A DNA stretch of 64,000 nucleotides from JBAWWY01 sp037144355 (GCA_037144355.1 JBAWWY010000002.1:1-64000), one strand, 5' to 3'. Shown: positions 24,349-34,015, counted from the stretch's first letter. Notes: generated by a model not told the origin, from the sequence alone. Made by a program: numbers and translations.

Positions 24349-25239
24349 TCAATCTATAGGCTCACTTATCCAATGTCTGGGATAAGTGAGATGTGGAGGC
24401 AGTTTCGTATTCTGATCACCCTTTGCCACATTTACCTGGCTCTGGGTTAAAAAGATGCTTTCAGATAGATCTGCACCACTAATATTCGTATCTCTGAAGT
24501 CGGCGCCAATCAAATCTGCTCCCCGTAGATCAACTCCTCGAAGGTCGGCAGCGATTAAATATGCGCCTCGCAAATTTGCTCCAATAAGGTTGATTCCCTT
24601 CAAATCTTTTCCAATCAAGTCGGCACCCTGCCCAAGCATTTTTTTGCTGTTGAAACTGGGCTTTCCTTTATCAGCTTCCCCATTTGCAAAAGCTACTACC
24701 CTTGTAAGTTCGCTAACCTTTATAAGCAAGGCATTCACCTTAGCCCCATGTGATATTAAGTCAAGATTTAATATCGCTCCGGGAGTTTGAAGCGTCAACT
24801 CTTTTGTCTCTTTCCAGATTGATTCAAGATTTTCATGCAAGGGTTGGGGAACCTTTATAGTCAAGGCTTCACTGATGTACCAAAGCAATTCATGAAGTTG
24901 CCTCATGATAATAAATACTTCGAATATTTCATTTGCAGTATTCGTATCTTCAAGCCAGCTTATGCCGCCATAGGTGAATTGAGAGACCTTTTGCCCTGCC
25001 CCGAAGCAATCATATGCGATGCAGCCTTTCAGCCCCAATTTATTTAGATTCCCATGGACAGCACAACGAAAATCATTTTGAAGATTGATGCAAGGTTTTC
25101 CTGCGTCCTTGTCGTTTGGAAAGCCTTCCGATGCTGAAAAATGAAGCGCTATACAGCATAAACCAAAACAGTTTTTACAGTCAGCGCTTAATTCTTTTAA
25201 ATTTCTTATATTTGAATTCATACTTTCGTATTCAGACAA
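24349..25239 (-). CDS. Pentapeptide-repeat protein with N-terminal cysteine cluster
   Basis: A 296-aa protein in two parts. The N-terminal 90 residues carry a cysteine-rich block (CKNCFGLCCIAL, then FRCAVH and KGCIAYDCFG), which resembles metal- or FeS-binding cysteine patterns. Residues about 200-270 form a run of pentapeptide repeats (LIGANLRGAYLIAADLRGVD and following) expected to fold as a right-handed beta-helix. A TTG at 25239 is favoured as start because GGGAG lies eight bases upstream; the first in-frame ATG is six codons later and lacks a site. It follows psuG on the same strand. Function is unknown; it is not a typical Qnr protein because of its N-terminal part. Confidence 0.75.
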   Translation of the reverse strand: MSEYESMNSNIRNLKELSADCKNCFGLCCIALHFSASEGFPNDKDAGKPCINLQNDFRCAVHGNLNKLGLKGCIAYDCFGAGQKVSQFTYGGISWLEDTNTANEIFEVFIIMRQLHELLWYISEALTIKVPQPLHENLESIWKETKELTLQTPGAILNLDLISHGAKVNALLIKVSELTRVVAFANGEADKGKPSFNSKKMLGQGADLIGKDLKGINLIGANLRGAYLIAADLRGVDLRGADLIGADFRDTNISGADLSESIFLTQSQVNVAKGDQNTKLPPHLTYPRHWISEPID

Positions 25240-25323
25240 TTTCAATTCTCCCGTTACTCAATGAATGGAATCCATTCTCTAAAACATAATTCAACTTAAT
25301 GGAGCCCCTTAAATGATTAGCAT

Positions 25324-26238
25324 TTAGAGCTTTGCCAGTTCGATTGCTATATTTGAGGCAACCAGCACATTTGAATAAACAAGTTCCTTGTTGGCAAACA
25401 AGCTCTTGTTTCCAGTTACTTCATGAAGCTTGGCTAAAATGTAGGGTGTCATATTTTTCCCTCTGATGCCCTTTTCAAATGCTTCCGCAACAACCTTGTC
25501 GATTGCATTGTTTATAAAGTCGTAATCCATCTCGTATTCAATCGGAATCGGATTGGCGATTACCATTCCACCCTTGAGCCCGATATCCCATTTGGTTTTT
25601 AACGCCAAGGCAATTTCCTCATATGAATCCGACCTATAGTCGACTCCGAATCCGCTCTTTCTCGTATAAAAAGCAGGGAATTCGTCTGTTTTATATCCTA
25701 TAACTGGAACTCCTTGAGTTTCCAGATATTCCAACGTAAGCCCAATATCCAGGATTGATTTTGCTCCTGCGCAAACCACAGCAACATTTGTATTTGCAAG
25801 TTCCATCAAATCGGCGGAAATATCGAATGTTTCCTGGGCAAATCTGTGTACTCCACCAATTCCGCCAGTAGCAAAAACCTTGATTCCGGCTATTTCTGCG
25901 CAAAGCATAGTTGTCGCCACAGTTGTAGCTCCGTCCATCTTCTTGGCCATGAGCATTGCCATGTCTCTCCTACTCGCTTTCTTTATTCCCTTGTTTTGGC
26001 CCATGTATTCCAGTTCATCATCTTCTAGGCCAATCTTGATCTTCCCTCCAATAATAGCAATTGTTGCTGGAATGGCTCCCGCTTCCCTGATTATCCGTTC
26101 AGAGTTTCTAGCGCTTTCCACATTTTCCGGATAAGGCATTCCGTGGGATATAATAGTGGATTCCAAGGCGACTATTGGCTTTTTTTCATGTAACGCATCT
26201 TCTATTTCCATGGTGATTTCAACATATTTTCTCAACAT
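25324..26238 (-). CDS. psuG: Pseudouridine-5'-phosphate glycosidase
   Basis: A 304-aa PsuG, which cleaves the C-C glycosidic bond of pseudouridine 5'-phosphate to uracil and ribose 5-phosphate. The family signature ALESTIISHGMPYPEN at about residues 24-39, VFATGGIGGVHR and VCAGAKSILDIGLTLEYLET are intact, and the C-terminal ANPIPIEYEMD segment matches the family. The ATG at 26238 was chosen for the AAGGAG six bases upstream. It is immediately downstream of the pseudouridine kinase gene (13-bp gap), so the two steps are co-expressed, and both lie after a nucleoside ABC importer. Confidence 0.95.
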   Translation of the reverse strand: MLRKYVEITMEIEDALHEKKPIVALESTIISHGMPYPENVESARNSERIIREAGAIPATIAIIGGKIKIGLEDDELEYMGQNKGIKKASRRDMAMLMAKKMDGATTVATTMLCAEIAGIKVFATGGIGGVHRFAQETFDISADLMELANTNVAVVCAGAKSILDIGLTLEYLETQGVPVIGYKTDEFPAFYTRKSGFGVDYRSDSYEEIALALKTKWDIGLKGGMVIANPIPIEYEMDYDFINNAIDKVVAEAFEKGIRGKNMTPYILAKLHEVTGNKSLFANKELVYSNVLVASNIAIELAKL

Positions 26239-26251
26239 GATTTTCTCCTTA

Positions 26252-27175
26252 TTACATCTTTCCAGCAATATCCATGATATTCATTTCGCTTATGCCTGGG
26301 CTTACAGTATTTTCGTCAGCCAGTGTGATTAATGAAAATGCCGTTGCTATTTTTGCTGTGTAATCCAAATCAAAATCTTTAATTAATGAGTAGACCACTC
26401 CGGCCATAAAAGCATCTCCAGAACCTGTTGTGTTGATAATCTTTGCCGCCTCCACTTTAAAGCTGTTGGCGTAATCTCCTTCTTTGTAATATACTCCCTC
26501 TCCTCCAAGTGTAATAAAAACACGCTTTACACCTTGAGATAGAATTACCTTGGCAGCTTCTTCCAAACTAGTTTTGTTAGTAATTTTTATATCAGCCAAA
26601 AACCCTGCTTCAAGTTTGTTAAGCTTCAATGTATGAATCCCATACAATCTGTTTTTTATTTTCTTGGCCTTTGGAGAGGAAACTGGATCAATAAAAATTG
26701 GTATATGTCCATAGTTTTCGAGAACATGAAAAATAACATCCTCGCTGACTCCAGTATCTAAAACGATTACCCTTGAGTTGTCAATGAGCTGATGTTTCTC
26801 TATCAAATGTTGAGGGGTCATCATTTCCAACGCAAGCAGGTCAGAAACCGCAATCTCCATATCGCCGTTGCTGTTCATTATATCCAGGTAAATGGATGCA
26901 TTGCTGCCTTTATGTATAATCGTTTCAGAAATGTCTATTCCAATTTCAGTGCATGAGTCCAATAACCATTTGCTATTTGAATCATCCCCTATAGAGCTTA
27001 TTAGGCGGACTTTCATTCCTGCTCTGGCAAGATTTTCGGATATGTTCCTTCCGACCCCGCCAAGGCAAAATTTTACTCTTCCTGGATTTGATTCCTTGGG
27101 CATGATTTCTTCAAATGAAAAACCATGTATGTCTATATTGGCAGCCCCGATTATAGTTATTTGATTTTTATCCAA
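26252..27175 (-). CDS. psuK: Pseudouridine kinase (PfkB family)
   Basis: A 307-aa PfkB-fold sugar/nucleoside kinase. The N-terminal IIGAANIDIHGFS and GGVGRNISENLAR regions match the substrate-binding part of PsuK-type enzymes, and the C-terminal INTTGSGDAFMAGVV motif carries the catalytic Asp. It probably phosphorylates pseudouridine at the 5' position, feeding PsuG. The start is TTG at 27175 with GAGG seven bases upstream. The assignment relies on adjacency to psuG as well as on sequence; other PfkB substrates cannot be excluded. Confidence 0.88.
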   Translation of the reverse strand: MDKNQITIIGAANIDIHGFSFEEIMPKESNPGRVKFCLGGVGRNISENLARAGMKVRLISSIGDDSNSKWLLDSCTEIGIDISETIIHKGSNASIYLDIMNSNGDMEIAVSDLLALEMMTPQHLIEKHQLIDNSRVIVLDTGVSEDVIFHVLENYGHIPIFIDPVSSPKAKKIKNRLYGIHTLKLNKLEAGFLADIKITNKTSLEEAAKVILSQGVKRVFITLGGEGVYYKEGDYANSFKVEAAKIINTTGSGDAFMAGVVYSLIKDFDLDYTAKIATAFSLITLADENTVSPGISEMNIMDIAGKM

Positions 27176-27246
27176 TTTATTTCCTCAATCTTGTTTTTGC
27201 AATCTGCTTTCAGTTGTTTGCCATTATATTAAATTTCTGATATACC

Positions 27247-28179
27247 CTATTTTTCCTGCTGCTTGATTTTGTTTATATGGGCAGTCTTTCGTGATGCATA
27301 AATAACAAGTCCGATAATAGTTGCCACATACGGAATCGTTTGAATAAACTCCGCAGGCACGCTCAAAGATTGAAGGTTGTTTGACAAGGCGTCTGCAAAT
27401 CCAAATAGTAATGAAGTCAGGAACGTTCCCAGTGGGTTTGCACCACCCATTGCTTCTGCGGCAAGGGCTATAAAGCCTCTTCCAGCAGTCATATTCTTCG
27501 CAAACCAGGAAACATATCCCATTGACATATATGCTCCACCAAGGCCAGCTAGGACACCGCTGAGGACAAGAGCAATATACTGCACTTTGATTACGCTTAT
27601 TCCAACGGAATCAGCAGCGTCTGGATTCTCACCAACCGCCCTTACTTTTAATCCAAGAGGTGTTTTATATAAGAAAATATATACCAATATAACGGAAATT
27701 ATAGACGCATATGTCAGCACATTGTGGTTTGAGAAAATCGCCCCTATTACAGGTATTTGGTCAATAAATGGAAGTGGTATCTTGGGAAGCACACCGCTAT
27801 TCAAAGAAGACGAAATACCCCTGTCATGGGCTACCAGATACAAGGCGAAAATCGTTCCTCCGCTTGCCATTAGGTTGATTGCTATTCCTGACAAGACCAC
27901 GTCGGTCTTCAGATTTAAAGCGAAATATGCGAGCAGGAGTCCAACCAATCCTCCGGCAACCATTGCCGCAAGAAGTCCAAACCAGACGTTTTGTGTTGCC
28001 GCGCTTACAACAACACCTGTTAACGCAGATACCAGCATTGTTCCTTCCAAGGCTATATTGATTACGCCAGCCTTATCCGCTATTAATGAACCCATAGCCG
28101 CAAATAGTATTGGCGTGGTAACTCTTATTACACCATATCCAAAACTGGCGGAAAATATTATATCAATAAGCTGATTCAT
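27247..28179 (-). CDS. Nucleoside ABC transporter permease (NupQ/BmpD-type)
   Basis: A 310-aa inner-membrane permease with about eight to nine hydrophobic segments, of the BPD_transp_2 family used by nucleoside and branched amino-acid importers. The conserved permease loop appears as VRAVGENPDAADSVGISVIK (about 180-200), followed by LSGVLAGLGGAYMSMGY. It lies one base after the first permease gene; together they form the heterodimeric channel. ATG at 28179 with AAGGGGGG upstream. Assignment to nucleosides follows the neighbouring BmpA-like lipoprotein, nucleoside hydrolases and pseudouridine genes. Confidence 0.88.
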   Translation of the reverse strand: MNQLIDIIFSASFGYGVIRVTTPILFAAMGSLIADKAGVINIALEGTMLVSALTGVVVSAATQNVWFGLLAAMVAGGLVGLLLAYFALNLKTDVVLSGIAINLMASGGTIFALYLVAHDRGISSSLNSGVLPKIPLPFIDQIPVIGAIFSNHNVLTYASIISVILVYIFLYKTPLGLKVRAVGENPDAADSVGISVIKVQYIALVLSGVLAGLGGAYMSMGYVSWFAKNMTAGRGFIALAAEAMGGANPLGTFLTSLLFGFADALSNNLQSLSVPAEFIQTIPYVATIIGLVIYASRKTAHINKIKQQEK

Positions 28180-29253
28180 TTATTTTCCCCCCTTTGCAGA
28201 TTCCCCAAGGGTATCTTTTGCATCATTGAAAGTAAGCTTGTGTTTGTATTTTGCAAGGAAGCTTGTAGCAACTATTAGAACTATCATAATACCTTGGATA
28301 ATTGCAACTACATCACTTTGTACATCCGTATTTCTTGACATCAAGTCGGCGCCTATTCTCAAGTAGGCAAGGAAAAACGCTCCAACAGGAACGAGCACCG
28401 GGTTATTCCTAGCAAGAATTGCTACGATAACGCCGTCCCAGCCATATCCGGGAAGAGCCTGCCAGGAAAATCTAGTATACATTCCAAGCACTTCAGTTGC
28501 TCCACCTACTCCCGCAATAAACCCTCCGATAAGTTGAGCGGTTAAAATTACACTTCCGGTTTTGATCCCTGAGTACTCGGCAAACTTGATATTTTCTCCA
28601 GTTACAATTATCTCGTAACCTCGTTTGCTCTTGTACATATAGAAATAAGCCATAACCGTCATTGCGGCGGCAATAATAATCCCAAAATGGATTCTTGTTC
28701 CCGGGATTATATTTATAAGATTGGCCGTTGCTAGAAATGGCATCGATACCATTGAGCCAGCTGTAACGTCTCTGAAGAAGTAGTTTATTACATAGAGGCC
28801 AAGATAAAAGGCAATGTAATTCAACATCAGTGAAGAAACTAGTTCACTGGCACCCCATCTGACTTTTAGAATTGCTGGTATGCCTGTTATGACTGCCCCT
28901 ACCAATCCGCCGATCATGATTGCAACTATGGGGTGTATAACTATGGGTAGCGCCAGCTTCATTGCAATAATCGATGCCCCTATGGCCCCAGCGAAAAACG
29001 CACCTTCAGCTGCGACATTGAATTGATTGGCTTTGAACATTATGCTAATAGAGAGTCCGGTAAATACCAGCGGTATGGTCATTTCCAACACGTTCCCGAA
29101 ATGCCTTATGCTTCCAATTGGGCCGATGAGAAGCTCTTGAATTGCCGCCAGGGGCTCTTTGCTTACAAATAAAATTATGACAATCGCAATTAAAAGCGCA
29201 ATCCCTATAGCCAATGTTGTCCTTAGAATATCAAATTTTAAATTCTTACTCAT
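28180..29253 (-). CDS. Nucleoside ABC transporter permease (NupP/BmpC-type)
   Basis: A 357-aa permease, the larger partner of the BPD_transp_2 pair, with an N-terminal TM helix (FDILRTTLAIGIALLIAIVI) and multiple further spans. The coupling loop YEIIVTGENIKFAEYSGIKT lies near residue 215. The start was set at the ATG at 29253, because GAGG lies eight bases upstream; an in-frame TTG three codons earlier is too close to it. The gene overlaps the ATPase gene by eight bases and abuts the second permease, indicating one complex. Confidence 0.88.
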   Translation of the reverse strand: MSKNLKFDILRTTLAIGIALLIAIVIILFVSKEPLAAIQELLIGPIGSIRHFGNVLEMTIPLVFTGLSISIMFKANQFNVAAEGAFFAGAIGASIIAMKLALPIVIHPIVAIMIGGLVGAVITGIPAILKVRWGASELVSSLMLNYIAFYLGLYVINYFFRDVTAGSMVSMPFLATANLINIIPGTRIHFGIIIAAAMTVMAYFYMYKSKRGYEIIVTGENIKFAEYSGIKTGSVILTAQLIGGFIAGVGGATEVLGMYTRFSWQALPGYGWDGVIVAILARNNPVLVPVGAFFLAYLRIGADLMSRNTDVQSDVVAIIQGIMIVLIVATSFLAKYKHKLTFNDAKDTLGESAKGGK

Positions 29254-30802
29254 ATACAACACCTCTTATCTGTTCCTCTGTTTGTTTTCTAACCCCTAGC
29301 ATATAAAATCCCAGTTCTTGTTCAGTAATTTTCTCTGTATCTTCGAAGTAGGCGGCAATTTTCCCCTCATACATAACTATCAAGCTGTCGCTCAGTTCCA
29401 TTACTTCGTTCAAGTCTGCTGAAACAAGGAGTACTGCGCTGTCATTGTCCCTAAGTTCAACTAGTTTGTTCCTGATAAATTCCGTGGCGCCAACGTCTAT
29501 TCCCCTGGTTGGCTGATCTGCAACCAGTAGCTTGGGTTCCGACGAGAACTCCCTGGCAACAACTACCTTTTGTATATTGCCCCCAGAAAGCATCTTTACG
29601 GTCTGCTTCGGTGAGTTGCACTTTATTTTATAATCTTGAACCAGCCCAGTTGTTATATCGATAATCTTTTTGACATTTACTAGGAAGCCATTGTTCATTT
29701 CTTTTTTATCATAGGAATTCGAGATCAAGTTTTGCTCTATGGTTAGGTTTTCAGCAACGCCGTAGGTCATCCTGTCTTCCGGTATATGAGATATACCCAG
29801 ATTCCTTATTTCCTTTATTCCAAGGACTGATATGTCCTGGTTTTCAATAAATACTTTGTTTTTGCCGCATTTAAGAAGACCTGTTATCGTTTCAACTAAT
29901 TCCCGCTGGCCATTGCCTTCCACTCCAGCCACTCCAAGTATTTCACCATTTCGCACACTGAATGAAATATGGTCGAGAGCCTTTTTGCCGAACTCATTGA
30001 TATATGTAAGATTTTGAACTTTCAAAACCACTTCTTTTGGTTTTGCCTTTTCCTTATTAACTGTAAGTATTACATCTCTGCCCACCATTAGCCTGGAAAT
30101 GTCTTCCTCGGTAACATCTTTTACAAAATGTACTCCAACATTTCTGCCATTTCTCATGATTGTTATTCTATCGCAAAAGTGTTTAACTTCTTCCAATTTG
30201 TGGGAAATGAATATTATGGTATATCCCTTTTCCTTAAGAATTATCAATTCTTTAAACAACTCATCGGTCTCTTGAGGAGTGAGCACTGCCGTGGGTTCGT
30301 CAAGAATAAGTATTTCAGCACCTCTCATGAGTGCTTTGAGTATTTCCACCTTTTGCTTGGTTCCAACGGGAATATCCTTAACCAGGTCTTTAACATTTAT
30401 ATCAAAATTGTACTTTTCTGCCAAATCTTCGGACACTTTGATTACCTTTTGCATGTCTAGAAAAAATTTGCCTTTTCTGGGTTCCGCCCCTAGTACAATG
30501 TTTTCTGCCACTGTTAATGATGGCACAAGCATAAAATGCTGATGCACCATTCCAATCCCATTTATGATTGCCACATTTGGGGATGTAATATTTAGTTTCT
30601 TTCCATTTAGGATTATTTCTCCCTCTTCAGGAGTTTCCAATCCAAATAATATTTTCATCAAGGTAGATTTTCCTGCTCCGTTTTCTCCAACCAAAGCATG
30701 AATTTCTCCTTTTTCAATAGAAAAGTTAACCCTATTGTTTGCAACTATCCCGTTAGGGTACACCTTTGTGATGTCCTTCATTGATAATATTGCTTCTCCC
30801 AT
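29246..30802 (-). CDS. Nucleoside ABC transporter ATPase (two ABC domains)
   Basis: A 518-aa ATP-binding protein with two tandem ABC domains, as in NupO/BmpB/RbsA. The first has a good Walker A (GENGAGKST) and Walker B (LILDEPTAVLTP). The second has a degenerate P-loop (GVEGNGQRE) but an intact signature (LSGGNIQKVV) and VADQPTRGID, the usual asymmetry of this family. It is separated from the binding-protein gene by 82 bp that contain a strong hairpin. It drives uptake through the two downstream permeases. Confidence 0.93.
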   Translation of the reverse strand: MGEAILSMKDITKVYPNGIVANNRVNFSIEKGEIHALVGENGAGKSTLMKILFGLETPEEGEIILNGKKLNITSPNVAIINGIGMVHQHFMLVPSLTVAENIVLGAEPRKGKFFLDMQKVIKVSEDLAEKYNFDINVKDLVKDIPVGTKQKVEILKALMRGAEILILDEPTAVLTPQETDELFKELIILKEKGYTIIFISHKLEEVKHFCDRITIMRNGRNVGVHFVKDVTEEDISRLMVGRDVILTVNKEKAKPKEVVLKVQNLTYINEFGKKALDHISFSVRNGEILGVAGVEGNGQRELVETITGLLKCGKNKVFIENQDISVLGIKEIRNLGISHIPEDRMTYGVAENLTIEQNLISNSYDKKEMNNGFLVNVKKIIDITTGLVQDYKIKCNSPKQTVKMLSGGNIQKVVVAREFSSEPKLLVADQPTRGIDVGATEFIRNKLVELRDNDSAVLLVSADLNEVMELSDSLIVMYEGKIAAYFEDTEKITEQELGFYMLGVRKQTEEQIRGVVYE

Positions 30803-30830
30803 GATTATTCCTGCTTCCCTTAATTTAATA

Positions 30831-30870
30831 AAGGTATCCCTGCCTTAAATTAATAAAGCAGAGATACCTA
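30831..30870 (-). terminator. Intercistronic hairpin, probable partial terminator
   Basis: Between the binding-protein gene and the ATPase gene, minus-strand GGTATCTCTGC/GCAGGGATACC (30868-30858 with 30843-30833) forms an 11-bp stem with one wobble, followed by TTTATTAAATT. Such sites commonly stabilise or attenuate transcripts so that binding protein exceeds transporter. Confidence 0.65.
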
Positions 30871-30884
30871 AAGTTAAGTTTAAA

Positions 30885-31997
30885 CTATTTTACTGCTGTT
30901 CTTATTTTGTCTAGAGCCGCTGTATCCATTCCCAATGCGCTTCCAACAACGATGTCTCCATTAACGATTTTAGCTTCTAAATCAGTAAGTTCTGTCTGCA
31001 CTGCTGCAGGAACTGTTGCTATATAATTAGCATTCTTAACTATGCCTACGCAACCTTCTTTAAATCCAAGAGCTTCCATTTGTCCATATTTTGCTGTTCC
31101 ATCCATTTGCATGTCAATTGCTCGCAAAAGTGATTGGTCAACTCTCTTAAGAACTGATGTCAAGATCAATTTTGATTTTGCTGGATCAGTAGTTTCAAAT
31201 ATTGCAGCCTGATCTGAGTCAACGCCGATTGCATACTTTTGTGCTTCTTTTGCAGCGTCAAGTTGGCCAAGACCAGCTTGTCCAGCTACGTTGAATCCAA
31301 TGTCAGCTCCCTGATTGTATTGAGCTAGGGCCATTTCTTTGCCTTTTGCTGAATCATCGAAAGATCCGATATAGGAAATCGCAACTTTTATAGTCTTGTC
31401 AATATATTGAGCTCCTTGAATGTATCCAACTAAGAAGTCGTTGATTACAGGAATATCCATTCCACCAAGGAATCCAATTTTATTGTCTTTGTTTGCAAGT
31501 GGAAGGGTAGACTTTGTAACTTCAGCAGCTAAAACTCCTGCCAAGAATGAACCTTCGTTTTGCTTGTAAGTGATTGAATATACATTTCCCAAATTTCCTT
31601 TTGTATAGTCAACTGATGTGTCAAATATTATATATTTCTTGTCTGGATATTGTGGTGCGATTTTTGTAAGCGCATCAGTCATCTGCCAAGTACCAAGGAT
31701 GATTACATTGTAATCCTGAGTGGAAACGTCAAGTAATGTTGGTTCCCATTTTGTTTGGTCGTAGGACATTTCAATGGTTTTAACATCAACTTTGTCGCCA
31801 TATTTTGCTTTAATTAGGTCCATACCTGCTGCTGCTGAATCAAAGAAAGACTTGTCGCCCAATGTTCCATTAAGCAAAAGTACGATTTTTGTTACATCTG
31901 CTGCAGGTGTTGGTGCAGGTGTGCTTGATGCGCATCCGCTGAAGCCAATTGAAATGGCCATAATAACAACTAATATAACAGCTAATTTTTTTCTCAT
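30885..31997 (-). CDS. BmpA/Med-family nucleoside-binding lipoprotein
   Basis: A 370-aa extracytoplasmic binding protein of the PnrA/BmpA family. A lipoprotein signal peptide (MRKKLAVILVVIMAISIGF) ends in the lipobox FSGC, with Cys22 as the likely lipidated residue, followed by a Thr/Pro/Ala linker. The mature part has the family's LLLNGTLGDKSFFDSAAAG start and the EGSFLAGVLAA segment. The ATG at 31997 is used because GGAGGAG lies six bases upstream. It would deliver nucleosides to the adjacent permeases. Ligand assignment rests on family and context. Confidence 0.92.
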   Translation of the reverse strand: MRKKLAVILVVIMAISIGFSGCASSTPAPTPAADVTKIVLLLNGTLGDKSFFDSAAAGMDLIKAKYGDKVDVKTIEMSYDQTKWEPTLLDVSTQDYNVIILGTWQMTDALTKIAPQYPDKKYIIFDTSVDYTKGNLGNVYSITYKQNEGSFLAGVLAAEVTKSTLPLANKDNKIGFLGGMDIPVINDFLVGYIQGAQYIDKTIKVAISYIGSFDDSAKGKEMALAQYNQGADIGFNVAGQAGLGQLDAAKEAQKYAIGVDSDQAAIFETTDPAKSKLILTSVLKRVDQSLLRAIDMQMDGTAKYGQMEALGFKEGCVGIVKNANYIATVPAAVQTELTDLEAKIVNGDIVVGSALGMDTAALDKIRTAVK

Positions 31998-32067
31998 TTT
32001 TTTCTCCTCCATTTGTTATAAAAATTTATATCCAATCAATATAATTGATTAAAGATAACATATAAAA

Positions 32068-33003
32068 CTACTTAGAGTGTTTTTCTATCAGCAACTTCAT
32101 CAAGTCAACAAATCTGGCTCTATCGACTTCTATTCCAACCAACGCATTTGGTTTTCTATCGGTTACAAAATACCTGTCTGCTACAGTCTTTCCTCTAGTT
32201 ATTTCACCTTGCGTCTCCACCTGGATATTCATCGCCTTTGTCTTAACTAGGGTTTCGTCAAGCAGGTAACATAGGGCCAGCGGATCATGCATTACTGCTC
32301 CAGCGTATCCAAATTTTGTGCAAATTTGCAGCATATTTTCAAGCAAGGCTTTTATTTCTTTTGAGATTTTATCTTGGGAATTCCAGACTTTAAGCCCCTC
32401 TATTTCATCCTTTGTCAGATAAGCTTTTTCAGTTACCTCAAGTCCAATCATGACTATTGGTATGCCGGAATTGAATACAACTTGTGCAGCTTCCGGATCC
32501 ACAAAAACATTGAATTCCGCAGAAGGAGTGTGATTCCCTCCGTCAATTGATCCCCCCATCAAAGTAATCCTCTTTATGTCACGCTTCAGAGATGGATACG
32601 CGAGAATCGCTTGAGCTATGTTGGTGAGAGGTCCTATAGCGATTATTTCCAGTTCGCCATTCCATTTTTTTGATTCTTCAAAGATTGTATCAACTGCAGT
32701 TTTTTCGTAAAAACTCCTTGTTGATTTTGGAAGCAATACTCCGCCCATTCCACCACTTCCGTGGACATGTTCCGCTGTTTCCAAATCTCTGACCAATGGC
32801 TTGTCTGCTCCCTTGCATACTTTGATGTCATATCCAAGAAAATCAATGAGATTCAATGTATTTACAGATGTTTTGTCCAATGTCTGATTTCCTGCTACAG
32901 TGGTTATGGCAACTATGTTAAGTTTCTCTGCTGACAAACCACAAGTTAGTGCAACAGCATCGTCAACTCCTGTATCACAATCTATTATTACAGGTATTCT
33001 CAT
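32068..33003 (-). CDS. Nucleoside hydrolase (IunH/Rih family), copy 1
   Basis: A 311-aa ribonucleoside hydrolase splitting nucleosides to base and ribose. The calcium-binding DCDTGVDDAVAL motif (Asp8, Asp10, Asp14, Asp15) is intact, as are LMGGSIDGGNHTPSAEFN (about residues 165-182) and the C-terminal MHDPLALCYLL aspartate. ATG at 33003 with AGGGA upstream. It is a clear paralogue of the next gene upstream (33078-34013); the two probably differ in base preference. Released ribose would be taken by the ribokinase encoded upstream in the same set. Confidence 0.92.
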   Translation of the reverse strand: MRIPVIIDCDTGVDDAVALTCGLSAEKLNIVAITTVAGNQTLDKTSVNTLNLIDFLGYDIKVCKGADKPLVRDLETAEHVHGSGGMGGVLLPKSTRSFYEKTAVDTIFEESKKWNGELEIIAIGPLTNIAQAILAYPSLKRDIKRITLMGGSIDGGNHTPSAEFNVFVDPEAAQVVFNSGIPIVMIGLEVTEKAYLTKDEIEGLKVWNSQDKISKEIKALLENMLQICTKFGYAGAVMHDPLALCYLLDETLVKTKAMNIQVETQGEITRGKTVADRYFVTDRKPNALVGIEVDRARFVDLMKLLIEKHSK

Positions 33004-33077
33004 GTTTAGTCCCTTTCCCTGAGTTGTTTATTAAGTCATTCATTATACATTCTATCTTCAATTGTACTTTTTACAAG

Positions 33078-34013
33078 CTAAATCAGTTTTTTGAAGGATC
33101 TATACATCAAATCAATAAATTTTACACGGTCAAGTCCCAGAACTACTTTGACATTTTTATCCCTGCCATGTCTGTTCTTGAAATCCACCACAGTGGCTCC
33201 CAGTGTATGCTCTCCACATCTTTCAATTTCAACGTGATAATCTTGTGTTATGAATATTGATGGATCTATGGCATAAGCCACCGCACAAGGATCGTGCAAA
33301 GGCGCTCCAGCGAATCCAAAGCCTTCCTTCCTATGGAAAATATCAAAAAAGTCCAACAATTCAGCCACAAGTTTCCCTGTTTTGTTTCCAATTGCCCTGA
33401 TTTTCTCTGTTTCATCTTTGAAAATCATAGCTTTATGAGTGACGTCCAAGCCACACATCACGATTGGAATGCCGGATTTAAAAACAATATCCGCAGCTTC
33501 CGGATCTACCAATATGTTGAATTCTGCTCCTGGTGTCCAATTGCCTCCTACGGCTGCTCCACCCATGAGAATTATTCTTTCAATTTTTTCTTTTACTTCT
33601 GGGTGGGCGCTGAGTAGAATCCCAATATTGGTCAATGGACCTGTAGGTATAATGGTGATCTTCTCTTCAGATTCAGTCAATATTTTTACAAACAATTCAT
33701 CCGCGCTGGATCCTATTGGCTTTAGAGTAGGGGCCGGAAGCTCTGGGCCATCGAGGCCAGACTCTCCATGCACCTCAGGAGCAATAATCAGTTTTCGTAT
33801 AATTGGTGTCAAGGCACCTTGCGCTACTGGAATGTCAGCTTCAATGAAGCTTAAAACTCTCAATGCATTGTTCAATGTCTTGTCCGGGGTCTGGTTTCCG
33901 GCGCAGGTAGTTACAGCCTTGATTTCCAGGTTGTCGCTTCCAAAAGCTATTATAAGCGCAATGGCATCGTCATGTCCGGGATCACAGTCTATGATAACAG
34001 GTATTTTCTTCAC
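33078..34013 (-). CDS. Nucleoside hydrolase (IunH/Rih family), copy 2
   Basis: A 311-aa nucleoside hydrolase, same length as copy 1 and clearly related. DCDPGHDDAIALI (Asp9, Asp11, Asp15, Asp16) is the calcium site, LMGGAAVGGNWTPGAEFNI the substrate loop and LHDPCAVAYAI the C-terminal ligand region. In copy 2 the second-position residue is Pro-Gly-His against Thr-Gly-Val in copy 1, which is near the active site and may shift specificity. Start is GTG at 34013 with AAGGAG seven bases upstream. It is two bases after the ribokinase gene. Confidence 0.92.
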   Translation of the reverse strand: MKKIPVIIDCDPGHDDAIALIIAFGSDNLEIKAVTTCAGNQTPDKTLNNALRVLSFIEADIPVAQGALTPIIRKLIIAPEVHGESGLDGPELPAPTLKPIGSSADELFVKILTESEEKITIIPTGPLTNIGILLSAHPEVKEKIERIILMGGAAVGGNWTPGAEFNILVDPEAADIVFKSGIPIVMCGLDVTHKAMIFKDETEKIRAIGNKTGKLVAELLDFFDIFHRKEGFGFAGAPLHDPCAVAYAIDPSIFITQDYHVEIERCGEHTLGATVVDFKNRHGRDKNVKVVLGLDRVKFIDLMYRSFKKLI

Positions 34014-34015
34014 TT

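Noticed and set aside
27377..28174. 265-codon plus-strand open frame antisense to the nucleoside permease.
   Set aside because: Antisense of a clear membrane permease; no ribosome binding site seen.
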